From: JBBTRN01 sp038065175
Lineage (GTDB): Bacteria > Patescibacteriota > Doudnabacteria > UBA920
DNA: 31,578 nucleotides
NCBI GenBank assembly: GCA_038065175.1
Contig: JBBTRN010000010.1
Span: 1-31,578 of the forward strand
Direction: 5' to 3'
Part shown: in pieces, positions 7,326-14,270 of the stretch
Layout of the letters: the number at the start of each line of letters is the position of its first letter
Position numbering within the stretch: the stretch's first letter is position 1
Position numbers and translations under genes: made by a program
Notes under the pieces: model-generated
The model's database searches: none
What the model saw: only the letters and a program-made list of their open reading frames with translations
Told to the model about the DNA's origin: nothing

Positions 7326-7679
7326 ATGGCTCAAAAACTCCTTTCGATCGGTCTTTTGTTCTTCGGCGAAGCGCTGATTATTTACGCCGAAATTCTTTCG
7401 GCGAAAATGTTCTACACCTTAAATAGGCCATTTTGGTTTGTAATCTCGCGGGTCGGAGCCGTCGCGTTAATTAGCACCTTTATGCTGCTTTGCGGCTATA
7501 TGTTTGGCCTACAGGCTTTTAAAAATATTTGGATAGTCACAGTAATTTCCATTACATCGATTTTATTGGCAGAACCGATACTTACCTACACTATAACCCA
7601 TCAGCTGCCCGCCAAAGGCGCTATTGTTGGACTGATTCTAGGCCTCACCGGATTAATAATTACTTTAGTTTGGGATTAA
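7326..7679 (+). CDS. Small four-TM membrane protein
   Basis: A 117-aa hydrophobic protein with four predicted TM helices at about residues 5-25, 38-60, 65-88 and 95-115. The size and helix count recall half-size DMT/EamA-type transporters, but no diagnostic motif is visible, so it stays unassigned. The gene is followed after 8 nt by gltX and is probably co-transcribed with it. An AATAAT 5 nt before the ATG might be a -10 box; no convincing -35 is visible. Confidence 0.65.
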   Translation: MAQKLLSIGLLFFGEALIIYAEILSAKMFYTLNRPFWFVISRVGAVALISTFMLLCGYMFGLQAFKNIWIVTVISITSILLAEPILTYTITHQLPAKGAIVGLILGLTGLIITLVWD

Positions 7680-7687
7680 TTTTGTCA

Positions 7688-9193
7688 ATGACCATTCGCA
7701 CCCGCTTCGCCCCATCACCCACCGGCTTTGTGCACATTGGTTCTTTGAGAACCGCGCTTTTTTCGTTTTTGTTCGCGCGCTCCCAAAAAGGCGTGCATGT
7801 TTTAAGGGTTGAAGACACAGATCAATCACGGCAAGTGGAAGGCACGCTGGAAAACTTACTAAAAGTACTGAAGGAAGTCGGGGTGGAATTCGACGAAGGT
7901 TTTTATATTAAGGATGACGATACAATTGCCGAAAGAGGGGAGTATGGCCCGTATCTGCAATCAAAACGCCTGGACAAATACCAAAAAACCGCGAAAAAAT
8001 TAATTGAGGGGCAAAAGGCCTACTATTGCTTCTGCTCAACAGAAAGATTAGACGAACTCAAAAAAGAACAAATCGCGCTAAAAAAACCTTACACATACGA
8101 CAGGCTTTGCAGAAATTTATCTGCCGATGAAATTAAATTGAAACTAGAGAAATTTAAAGCAGAAAACAAAAATCCTGTAATCCGTTTCGCCATACCCTTG
8201 GAAGGCCAGACCATTGTCCGCGACCTAATCTACGGGGATATTAAATACGACCACCAAGTGCTCGACGACCAGGTCATTATAAAATCCGACGGTTTTCCCA
8301 CCTACCATTTAGCCGTAGTTGTTGACGACCACTTAATGGAAATTACCCATGTTATAAGGGGGGAGGAATGGCTGCCATCCACGCCAAAACATTTGCTGAT
8401 TTATGAAGCACTGGGCTGGGAGCCGACCAAGTTCGCACACTTGCCGCTAATTTTGAATCCTGATAAGTCAAAACTTTCCAAAAGACAAGGCGATGTGGCA
8501 GTGGAAGACTTTTTAAAGCACGGCTATTTAAAAGAGGCGCTTGTAAACTTTGTCGCTTTCTTGGGCTGGAACCCTAAAACTGACCAAGAATTATTTGGCA
8601 TTGACGAGTTAGTTGAACAGTTTAACTTAGCTAAAGTCAACAAATCCGGCGCGGTGTTTGACGACAATAAGCTGGACTGGTTCAATTCCCAGTACATAAA
8701 AAAATTGGAAGCAGGGGCTTTAGCCGAAAAGCTAAAACCATTTTGGGGGGAAGCAGGCATCGATATCAGTAAATTTACTGATATATATCTCGCCGCAATT
8801 GCCAAACTGGAACAGGAGAGGCTAAAAAAGCTTTCCGAGATACGGGAGAGGACAGTTTACTTTTTTAAACAGCCTGAATATGACGCAAAATTGCTAATTT
8901 GGAAAAAAAGCGATGCCAAAGACGCTAAAACCAAACTCGAAGGTTTGCAAAAAGTCTTTGAAGACTTAACCGAGCAGGCCTTAAAGAACGCAAATGAGTT
9001 GCAATTAATTTTGGAAGCCCACATAACCGAAATCGGTTCGGACAAAGGCAGCGTGCTTTGGCCTCTAAGGGCCGCGCTTACCGGCTTGGAAAAAAGCCCC
9101 GGGCCTTTTGAGGTTGCGGCAACCCTAGCCATCGGCTTGGGCAAAAAAGAAATCATCAACAGGATACAGGCCGCGATTGGTAAATTAGCTTGA
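7688..9193 (+). CDS. gltX: Glutamyl-tRNA synthetase
   Basis: Charges tRNAGlu, or tRNAGln as well in organisms with GatCAB. A 501-aa class I synthetase starting MTIRTRFAPSPTGFVHIGSL, which contains the HIGH-type motif (VHIG). The KMSKS equivalent KLSKRQG is present, and RGEEWLPSTPKHLLIYEALG follows the family pattern. I chose the ATG at 7688 because the preceding open frame overlaps the membrane protein gene and is not synthetase-like. There is no Shine-Dalgarno; the start is 8 nt after the previous stop. It ends in TGA, evidence that UGA is a stop in this genome. Confidence 0.95.
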   Translation: MTIRTRFAPSPTGFVHIGSLRTALFSFLFARSQKGVHVLRVEDTDQSRQVEGTLENLLKVLKEVGVEFDEGFYIKDDDTIAERGEYGPYLQSKRLDKYQKTAKKLIEGQKAYYCFCSTERLDELKKEQIALKKPYTYDRLCRNLSADEIKLKLEKFKAENKNPVIRFAIPLEGQTIVRDLIYGDIKYDHQVLDDQVIIKSDGFPTYHLAVVVDDHLMEITHVIRGEEWLPSTPKHLLIYEALGWEPTKFAHLPLILNPDKSKLSKRQGDVAVEDFLKHGYLKEALVNFVAFLGWNPKTDQELFGIDELVEQFNLAKVNKSGAVFDDNKLDWFNSQYIKKLEAGALAEKLKPFWGEAGIDISKFTDIYLAAIAKLEQERLKKLSEIRERTVYFFKQPEYDAKLLIWKKSDAKDAKTKLEGLQKVFEDLTEQALKNANELQLILEAHITEIGSDKGSVLWPLRAALTGLEKSPGPFEVAATLAIGLGKKEIINRIQAAIGKLA

Positions 9194-9206
9194 AATTTGG
9201 TATAAT
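9177..9206 (+). promoter_or_regulatory. Promoter of the M23 peptidase gene
   Basis: TTGGTA at 9177-9182, an 18-nt spacer, and a perfect TATAAT at 9201-9206; the ATG is at 9216, 9 nt after the -10. The -35 is inside the last codons of gltX. The predicted leader is only about 3 nt. Confidence 0.6.
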
Positions 9207-9215
9207 AAGCGAACA

Positions 9216-10535
9216 ATGAGAAAAAATACTGAAACAAAAACCAAGCGATTAATGCTATTACTTGGTGCGGTTTTATTGTTTGGCATAACAGTAAACGGGT
9301 CTTTTACCAACGCCCAAACCACTGCGCCGCCCACTAACAATGTAAACAACCTAAACGCGGAAAAAAATGCCCGCCAGATTAAGCTTGCGCAAATTAACAG
9401 ACAAATCCAAGGGCTCACCAAGCAAATAAGCGACACCAGGGCAAAATCAAACACTTTAAAAAACGAACTGTTTATTTTTGACAAAGAAATAGCCAGCACC
9501 GAACTACAAATCCAGGCAAAAAATACTCAAATCGAGGACACTGACCTGCAAATCAATGAACTGGAAAAGCTTATCCAGCAAAAAATCAACGACATAAATG
9601 AAAACAAAAAAATCCTGGGTATCCTAATTCAGCAATTGGCTGAATTTGACAACCTCTACTACATTCAAACCACACTCGGTTCTGGAAGCCTTTCGGACTT
9701 TTTAGACCAAATCCAGTATAACAATTCGGTCCAGGAAAAAATTTTCCAGCTCTTACAAAAAATCAAAGAATTAAAAAATAAATTAGAAAAACAGCAGGAA
9801 GAGCTAAAAACCCAGTTAAAACAATTGGAAGAGCTAAAAGCCCAGATGGAAATTACCCGGGAGTCGCTAAAAGAACAGCGCGGACAGAGGCAAGTTTTGC
9901 TTAACCAGACGCGCGGCCTGGAGAGCAATTTCCAAAAACTGCTTGCCGTTAGCAAACAGGAAGAAATCAATTTAGAAAAAGAAATTCAGGACTTAGACAA
10001 CCAGATCCGGGCCAAACTGGGCAAAAAAACCATCAAGGTAAGCAAGGGTATTCTGGCCTGGCCCATGGACGGGATATTAACCCAAAAATACGGCAACACC
10101 GGCTTTACTGCCTTAGGTTATAACTTCCATAATGGCATAGATGTAGCCGCGCCCGCGGGTCAGCCGATTTATGCGGCTTACGAAGGTGAAGTAATTTATA
10201 CGGACATGAGCGAAGCCTCATACGGCAATTGGGTGGCAATTAGGCACGATATTTCAACCAACGGTTCAAAAGCTGGTATAATCACCCTATACGCGCATTT
10301 GCGCACAATAAAAGTTAAACCCGGACAAACGCTGTCGCAAGGGGATTTAGTTGGCTACGAAGGCAATACCGGTAATACAACCAAAAAACTTTACGGGCCC
10401 GAAAGGGGATACCACATTCATTTTGGGGTTTACGATGCCGAAGGCTTTGGCGTAACGGGCGGGAAATACGAAAACATCTACGGCCCCTACAAATTGCCTT
10501 ATGGCTATACCTACAACCCCCTTGATTTTCTTTAA
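9216..10535 (+). CDS. Coiled-coil M23 murein hydrolase (EnvC-like)
   Basis: A 439-aa exported protein. Signal peptide or N-terminal anchor at about residues 10-34 (RLMLLLGAVLLFGITVNGSF). A long coiled coil spans about 45-265, rich in Glu/Lys/Gln heptads. A C-terminal M23 (LytM) peptidase domain spans about 275-439. The zinc and catalytic residues are complete: His305 and Asp309 (HNGID), His361 (LYAHL), His400 and His402 (HIHFG). Unlike EnvC/NlpD, whose LytM sites are degenerate, this one should be an active endopeptidase. The coiled-coil layout matches hydrolases controlled by FtsEX, and ftsE/ftsX are encoded at 19.6-21.4 kb; that link is inference. Confidence 0.88.
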   Translation: MRKNTETKTKRLMLLLGAVLLFGITVNGSFTNAQTTAPPTNNVNNLNAEKNARQIKLAQINRQIQGLTKQISDTRAKSNTLKNELFIFDKEIASTELQIQAKNTQIEDTDLQINELEKLIQQKINDINENKKILGILIQQLAEFDNLYYIQTTLGSGSLSDFLDQIQYNNSVQEKIFQLLQKIKELKNKLEKQQEELKTQLKQLEELKAQMEITRESLKEQRGQRQVLLNQTRGLESNFQKLLAVSKQEEINLEKEIQDLDNQIRAKLGKKTIKVSKGILAWPMDGILTQKYGNTGFTALGYNFHNGIDVAAPAGQPIYAAYEGEVIYTDMSEASYGNWVAIRHDISTNGSKAGIITLYAHLRTIKVKPGQTLSQGDLVGYEGNTGNTTKKLYGPERGYHIHFGVYDAEGFGVTGGKYENIYGPYKLPYGYTYNPLDFL

Positions 10536-10549
10536 TATATAAGAAGGCA

Positions 10550-10610
10550 GTCCGCCGAAGCTTTCTGAAAGTCCGACGACCTGTCCTCCGAAGCTTTCGG
10601 AACGTCCGAC
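10550..10610. repeat. Tandem 28-bp GTCC-CCGAAGCTTTC repeats
   Basis: Two direct copies, 10550-10577 and 10583-10610, differing at 3 positions; each contains CCGAAGCTTTC and ends GTCCGAC. A third partial copy (AGCTTTAGCGAAG, about 10613-10626) follows. The same family occurs at 17931-17959 and inside fmt at about 2715. It fills the gap before the pilin/CHAP gene. Confidence 0.65.
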
Positions 10611-10673
10611 ATAGCTTTAGCGAAGTTGGAAGCGACGGCGGATAACCCCATGGATTTCTCATAAACTTTCTTT

Positions 10674-11807
10674 ATGAAAAAAAATTTTTACGCGATAATA
10701 TTAAGCTTCCTCCTGGTAAACCTTATTTTTGGGTTCAGCACCCAGACGACTTTTGCCCAGGGCAAACAGCCAAGAAAATACCAGGGCGCGCAGGAACAAA
10801 TCGCCCAATTTTTATGCACCCCGAACGACGCCTCAATTGACCCAACCGCCGGACAAAGCGACCTGTTTAACTGCATTAATAAAGTTTACCGCTTTGCCCT
10901 GGTTATTGCTTCTGTTTTTGGCGTATTCATGCTGGTAATCGCCGGCTACATTTACATGGCTGCGGACGGCAATGAAGAAGCAGTAACTAAAGCCAAAGAT
11001 ATTATAACAACCACAATTGCTTCCTTGGTAATTTTGGCTGCCGGCTATATCCTATTAAAGTTTTTAAACCCCGACCTGGTTAAATTCCAGCCCATTCAGC
11101 CCGCCATAACCGGCGGAAAAAAAGATTTGTGGGCAGGCGTGACAGACGCACAGGTTGTTGCAATGTTTGGGGTTGAGCAAAATAACAAAACAACTTCAAA
11201 AACCATAGGAAAACCCTATACTGGCACTAGTAATTTCCCTGCGAGTGGCGGCACGCCCATTGCAATTGCTGCGTCACAACTGGGTGCAAGAGAAGATTGT
11301 TGCGACAACAACGGCGAAGGATTAAATAAAGGCAGTGAAATCAACAAATACTTTGTCCCAAACGGTAGCCAAGGACAACCTTGGTGTTCTTATTTCACAA
11401 GCTGGGCATACGGACAAGCTGGATACGCCACTATTGGAAATGCTTCCGGCCGCGGTGGTTCGCTAAGCCTTAGTAGTTTTCTACAAAATAAAAACAACCA
11501 AACTATAAAAGACGGTTCGAAAACCTATAAAATTCTTTACTTTACAAAAGCTGACCTTAGCCAGGGAAAAGCCTCACCGCAGGCTGGAGACATCGCATTT
11601 TTTAATAGAGGTACTGTTGGGTCTGGAAGTGGTCATTCAGCAATAATCGAAAGTTATAGCAGTACATCTAAAACAATAAATACAATTGACGGCAACGTGG
11701 ACAATAGTGTGGAAAGGAGGATCAGAAGTATAGATTTGTCCTGTAACGCAAACGGGGAAAACGGGGTATGTGATTTTATAGGCTTCGCTAGAGTCGTAAA
11801 TCAATAA
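10674..11807 (+). CDS. Pilin-like (VirB2/TrbC-type) two-TM domain fused to a CHAP amidase
   Basis: A 377-aa secreted or membrane protein. Signal peptide at about residues 1-29 (cleavage after TTFAQ is plausible). A two-helix membrane domain at about 66-131 carries AGYIYMAADGNEEAVTKAKD between the helices, the pattern of the VirB2/TrbC-like pilin proteins common in CPR genomes. A Ser/Thr/Asn-rich linker (about 165-195) leads to a CHAP domain with Cys238 (PWCSYFTSWAYGQAG), His321 (GSGSGHSAII) and Asn341 (IDGNVDN) as the likely catalytic set. CHAP domains cut peptidoglycan stem peptides. The preceding M23 hydrolase suggests a wall-remodelling pair. Four more Cys near 209/210/357/366 could form disulfides. 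Confidence 0.75.
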   Translation: MKKNFYAIILSFLLVNLIFGFSTQTTFAQGKQPRKYQGAQEQIAQFLCTPNDASIDPTAGQSDLFNCINKVYRFALVIASVFGVFMLVIAGYIYMAADGNEEAVTKAKDIITTTIASLVILAAGYILLKFLNPDLVKFQPIQPAITGGKKDLWAGVTDAQVVAMFGVEQNNKTTSKTIGKPYTGTSNFPASGGTPIAIAASQLGAREDCCDNNGEGLNKGSEINKYFVPNGSQGQPWCSYFTSWAYGQAGYATIGNASGRGGSLSLSSFLQNKNNQTIKDGSKTYKILYFTKADLSQGKASPQAGDIAFFNRGTVGSGSGHSAIIESYSSTSKTINTIDGNVDNSVERRIRSIDLSCNANGENGVCDFIGFARVVNQ

Positions 11808-12158
11808 TAAACAGGATAAACGTATATTATACGTCTCATAAGATACATTGTGCGACACTGTTCATATAAGTTATCCACACTCTCTCTTTATAAATAAATG
11901 CCTATGGGCTTATATCGCCTATGGGCATTATAATTTTATTTTGTTGAAATATTTCCGGCTGGCTGGATAAATATTTTTGTGGAATAAAAAAATATTTTTT
12001 CAACAACTCTCCCCTGCTAATAATTTATTTCACAATAGTATGATACCGTTCGTCAAGAATTAAAAGTATGCCCCCTCGCCAATAAATTTTATCTTAATTC
12101 AGATATATTTAGGGCTTTATTACTTTTATTTTATATAATTCTAATTGTTTTAGGTATT
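11808..12158. other. A+T-rich convergent intergenic region with several dyads
   Basis: No gene is supported here. Dyads seen: ACGTAT-ATT-ATACGT (11820-11834); an imperfect hairpin that is also a direct repeat of GCCTATGGGC (11898-11928) followed by a T-rich run, perhaps the terminator of the pilin/CHAP gene; a 9-bp inverted repeat TTGTTGAAA / TTTCAACAA (11941-11949 / 11998-12006) enclosing A/T runs; and one end of a 14-bp dyad at 12071-12084. A single TTATCCACA word (11871-11879) equals the DnaA-box consensus. Confidence 0.5.
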
Positions 12159-12177
12159 TTAGGTATTGGTGAGGGGG
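12071..12177. repeat. 14-bp inverted repeat bracketing the cysteine desulfurase 3' end
   Basis: CCCCCTCGCCAATA at 12071-12084 and TATTGGTGAGGGGG at 12164-12177 pair with one mismatch (G/U in RNA). The right arm covers the last codons of the desulfurase gene and the left arm lies about 75 nt beyond its stop at 12159. The loop is about 79 nt. Confidence 0.5.
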
Positions 12178-13424
12178 TAAATCTTTTTTATGCTATCAAC
12201 CAAATAATCTATTTCTTGTTTTGTCGTACTTCTGCCTAAAGTAATCCTTATACTCTCTTTTGATAGTTTCTCGCTCCTGCCAATTGCCATAAGAACATGA
12301 GACGCGTCGCTCGAGCCTGTGGTGCAGGCGCTGCCTGTAGACACGCAAATCCCTTTGGCGTCCAAATAAAGCATTAACGCTTCGCCTTCAACTCCCTGTA
12401 TTGTAATATTAATATTATTCGGCAGCCTGTTATTTTTTTTTATTTTTTCTAATATCCCCAAATTTTGACCTGCCTCGCCGGCAGGCAGGCGGCCGTCATG
12501 TTTTGGGGATATTGGAGCGCCGTTTAAAATAGCGTTTGGAAAGGCTCTTAGAATTTTATATACACAGTAATCACGCAAACCAATCAGCCTGCTGTTTTCA
12601 ATATCTTGATTTTTAACTGCCAGATCCATGGCCTTAGCCATCCCCACAATCCCGGCCATGTTTTCAGTTCCGCTCCTTAAGCCCCTTTCCTGCCCTCCAC
12701 CGAGCAAAATTGGATGGATCACAAAGCCCTTTCTGGCGTATAAAAACCCTGCGCCCTTGGGCCCGTAAATTTTACTAGCGCTTACGGACATTAAATCCAC
12801 TTGCAAACGGTTTACATTTAAATCCAAACTTCCGGCAGCCTGGCAGGCATCGGTGTGGAATATTATCCTTAATCTTCTATCCTTAATCCTTAACTCGTTA
12901 AAACGATTTAACAGTTTGCCTATCTCAATAATCGGCTGGACTGTCCCAATCTCGTTGTTCGCGTACATCACGCTTACAAGCCTGGTGTCTTTCCGGATCG
13001 CCTTTTTTACATCGTCAATCTTTATAAACCCTCCCCCATCTACAGGCAAATAAGTTGCGCTCCAGCCTGATTTTTCAAGCTGTTTAATTGGCTCAAGCAC
13101 CGCGTGATGCTCTATTTGAGTTGTTATAATATGCCCCTTTGGCCGGCTTTGGGCTAAACCCAAAATCGCCAAATTACAGCTTTCCGTACCGCCAGAAGTA
13201 AAAATTATTTCTTCTGGCCTCGCGTTTATAAGCTCCGCAATTATTTTTCTGGACATCTCGACCGCCTCTTTTGCCTCTGTCCCCTTCTTATGTAAAGATG
13301 ACGGATTGCCGTAAACTGATGTTAAAAACGGCCGCATTGTGTTAAAAACCTGGGCATCTAAAGGCGTAGCCGCGGAATAGTCCAAATACACTAATTGAGT
13401 TGATTGTTTCGCCTTAAAAGACAT
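12159..13424 (-). CDS. nifS: Cysteine desulfurase (NifS/IscS family)
   Basis: A PLP enzyme that releases sulfur from cysteine for Fe-S clusters and tRNA thiolation. A 421-aa protein. Landmarks are LVYLDYSAATP, SGGTESCNLA, EHHAV (His106/107), HTDACQAAG (Asp192), the Schiff-base Lys218 in SASKIYGPKG (Ser replaces the common His before Lys), RSGTENMAGIVG, and the sulfur-accepting Cys367 in STGSACTTGSSDASHVL. Two repeat-derived inserts are visible: residues about 174-186 (FNELRIKDRRLRI, simple repeat) and about 306-325 (KHDGRLPAGEAGQNLG, palindromic). The start codon lies 6 nt after the U-tract of an intrinsic terminator and has no promoter or Shine-Dalgarno of its own, so expression should depend on read-through of that leader RNA. 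Confidence 0.92.
   Translation of the reverse strand: MSFKAKQSTQLVYLDYSAATPLDAQVFNTMRPFLTSVYGNPSSLHKKGTEAKEAVEMSRKIIAELINARPEEIIFTSGGTESCNLAILGLAQSRPKGHIITTQIEHHAVLEPIKQLEKSGWSATYLPVDGGGFIKIDDVKKAIRKDTRLVSVMYANNEIGTVQPIIEIGKLLNRFNELRIKDRRLRIIFHTDACQAAGSLDLNVNRLQVDLMSVSASKIYGPKGAGFLYARKGFVIHPILLGGGQERGLRSGTENMAGIVGMAKAMDLAVKNQDIENSRLIGLRDYCVYKILRAFPNAILNGAPISPKHDGRLPAGEAGQNLGILEKIKKNNRLPNNINITIQGVEGEALMLYLDAKGICVSTGSACTTGSSDASHVLMAIGRSEKLSKESIRITLGRSTTKQEIDYLVDSIKKIYPLTNT
12450..12513. repeat. Intragenic palindromic insert in the cysteine desulfurase gene
   Basis: Outer 12-bp inverted repeat AATATCCCCAAA (12451-12462) / TTTGGGGATATT (12502-12513) with an inner hairpin CCTGCC-TCGCC-GGCAGG (12469-12485). 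It encodes about 20 extra residues in a surface loop between LNGAP and RLPNN. Confidence 0.7.
12867..12905. repeat. Simple repeat insert (CCTTAATC-type) in the cysteine desulfurase gene
   Basis: Three near copies of CCTTAATC/CTATCCTTAA on the plus strand. They encode ELRIKDRRLRI just before the conserved FHTDACQ, where the family normally has a shorter linker. Confidence 0.5.
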
Positions 13425-13430
13425 AAATTC

Positions 13431-13475
13431 AAAAAAATAACGCGGGCATGGAAAGAAAAATTCATCCAGCCCGCG
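13431..13475 (-). terminator. Intrinsic terminator 6 nt before the cysteine desulfurase start
   Basis: Minus strand: CGCGGGC plus TGGA pair with TCCA plus GCCCGCG across a U-rich loop (11 bp with one bulged base), followed by TTATTTTTTT. The T-run ends 6 nt before the nifS ATG. A terminator in this position is the hallmark of an attenuated leader or of a stand-alone RNA gene. Confidence 0.75.
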
Positions 13476-13699
13476 GTGAAAGAAGCAGCAAGGCGGTACC
13501 TACAGGTTCCCCACGCCTATTCCTCCTTTCACCGACCTGCTTTTTCAGACAGGCTTTTCGACCCAAAAAGGAAAGTTGAGAGGTTGAAAAACAGACCCCC
13601 AAAACTCTCGACATTTAATGTCCGGAGGAGCTCCGACTTTTTAGGCCTGATACCCAACGTCTATCTTCACCCTAGAGATAAAACGTTGAGCCGTTTGTA
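13431..13699 (-). ncRNA. Structured RNA / attenuator leader upstream of the cysteine desulfurase gene
   Basis: A transcript of about 265 nt is predicted from the consensus promoter (start near 13698) to an intrinsic terminator. Stems seen in order on the minus strand: ACGTTG/CGTTGT-type pairing at 13655-13660/13683-13688 with an inner 5-bp stem; CGGAG/CTCCG at 13623-13635; an 8-bp stem with one mismatch at 13575-13582/13605-13612; GCCUG/CAGGU at 13535-13539/13550-13554; a perfect 9-bp stem CGGTGAAAG/CTTTCACCG at 13526-13534/13474-13482 enclosing AGGCG/CGCCT and a hairpin with loop UGUA; and the terminator, 11 bp with one bulge (13441-13475), followed by TTATTTTTTT. The 9-bp stem and the terminator share two bases, so they may compete. 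It is not RNase P, tmRNA or SRP RNA by any motif I can see. It is either a free ncRNA or an attenuator for nifS. Confidence 0.6.
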
Positions 13700-13705
13700 A
13701 AAGGA

Positions 13706-13734
13706 ATTATACAAATAAAACACTTTAAAGTCAA
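13706..13734 (-). promoter_or_regulatory. Near-perfect sigma-70 promoter for the structured RNA
   Basis: Minus strand TTGACT (13734-13729), a 17-nt spacer, and TATAAT (13711-13706). One of the best promoters in the window. The -35 box contains the TGA stop of the upstream sunset-domain gene. Confidence 0.8.
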
Positions 13735-14165
13735 CGCGCTGACTTGGTAAACCCCGCGGCTTGAGCTTCATCCTCTGTATTAAAACACATCTCGGGATTT
13801 GTACGTTCATAAAACGCTCCGCCTGGGACATGATAGAGTTTTCGGCCTTGGCTGTTTATATTGCCCTTTATCACGCAAGCCTTGTCCCCTGCCACAGCCG
13901 CTGGCTTAATTATCTTGCTTAAATTATTTTCTGTCTGATTCTTAACAGTATCCCCTACTACCTCTGCTTTTCCCGCTTCCCCTTTTTGCTGATTATCCAA
14001 AGTTTTGCTATAATTACTTTGCGTTTTTCGCTTTTCATTTTGTGCTTCCTTATCGTACCTGCCTGTGCCGAAACCGACAAAAAACACTACTACAAAACAC
14101 GCGCCAGTGTAGATTTCTTTTTTGTGTTCTTTGCCCCACTTCTTTACCCTGTCATAAGTTATCAT
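13731..14165 (-). CDS. Single-TM protein with C-terminal sunset domain
   Basis: A 144-aa protein: a short basic N-terminus, one TM helix at about residues 20-37 (IYTGACFVVVFFVGFGTGRY), a polar Lys/Gln/Asn-rich spacer (about 38-92), and a C-terminal domain of about 50 residues. The domain pattern CVIKGNINSQGRKLYHVPGG with AFYERTNPEMCFNTEDEAQAAG matches the sunset domain often found at the end of nucleases and surface proteins; two Cys (93 and 127) frame it. It is probably exposed outside the membrane. A TATAAT box lies exactly 6 nt before the ATG. The stop overlaps the -35 of the downstream RNA promoter. Confidence 0.75.
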   Translation of the reverse strand: MITYDRVKKWGKEHKKEIYTGACFVVVFFVGFGTGRYDKEAQNEKRKTQSNYSKTLDNQQKGEAGKAEVVGDTVKNQTENNLSKIIKPAAVAGDKACVIKGNINSQGRKLYHVPGGAFYERTNPEMCFNTEDEAQAAGFTKSAR

Positions 14166-14171
14166 AATCTC

Positions 14172-14177
14172 ATTATA
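14172..14177 (-). promoter_or_regulatory. -10 box of the sunset-domain gene (leaderless)
   Basis: TATAAT on the minus strand at 14177-14172, 6 nt before the ATG at 14165. A weak TTAAAA (14201-14196) with an 18-nt spacer could be the -35. Confidence 0.55.
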
Positions 14178-14215
14178 TCATAACTGTTTATTTAATTTTA
14201 AAAGAGGAGCCTTAA

Positions 14216-14245
14216 TTGAACAAAATTAAATTATTTTGATAAAAT
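14216..14245 (+). promoter_or_regulatory. Promoter of the Trm11-like gene
   Basis: TTGAAC (14216-14221), an 18-nt spacer, and TAAAAT (14240-14245) preceded by TGA. The predicted start is near 14252, giving a leader of about 19 nt without a Shine-Dalgarno. Confidence 0.5.
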
Positions 14246-14270
14246 TTTCCTCAATTTTGGCATTTAACTT

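Noticed and set aside
7529..7687. 53-codon upstream extension of gltX
   Set aside because: It overlaps the four-TM gene in another frame and is not synthetase-like; the family start MTIRTRFAPSPTG begins at 7688.
11871..11879. TTATCCACA, a perfect DnaA box in an A+T-rich region, as a possible origin
   Set aside because: It is a single copy; one such 9-mer has a fair chance of occurring in 31 kb, no second box is seen, and dnaA/dnaN are not nearby.
13470..13500. GTGAAAGAAGCAGCAAGGC resembling the SRP RNA apex (GGAAGGAAGCAGC)
   Set aside because: The paired GUCAGG side and tetraloop are missing, and the likely transcript is from the opposite strand.
13431..13560. T-box-like words (GGUACCGCC and CACCGCGGG) in the nifS leader
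   Set aside because: Neither has the UGGN stretch needed to pair with the tRNA NCCA end (AGGU and UUUC are found instead), and no Stem I signature is visible. A T-box covariance scan would settle it.
13404..13700. A 98-aa plus-strand open frame over the structured RNA
   Set aside because: It overlaps the nifS start, has no ribosome site or protein-like pattern, and the DNA is better explained as a folded minus-strand RNA with a promoter and terminator.
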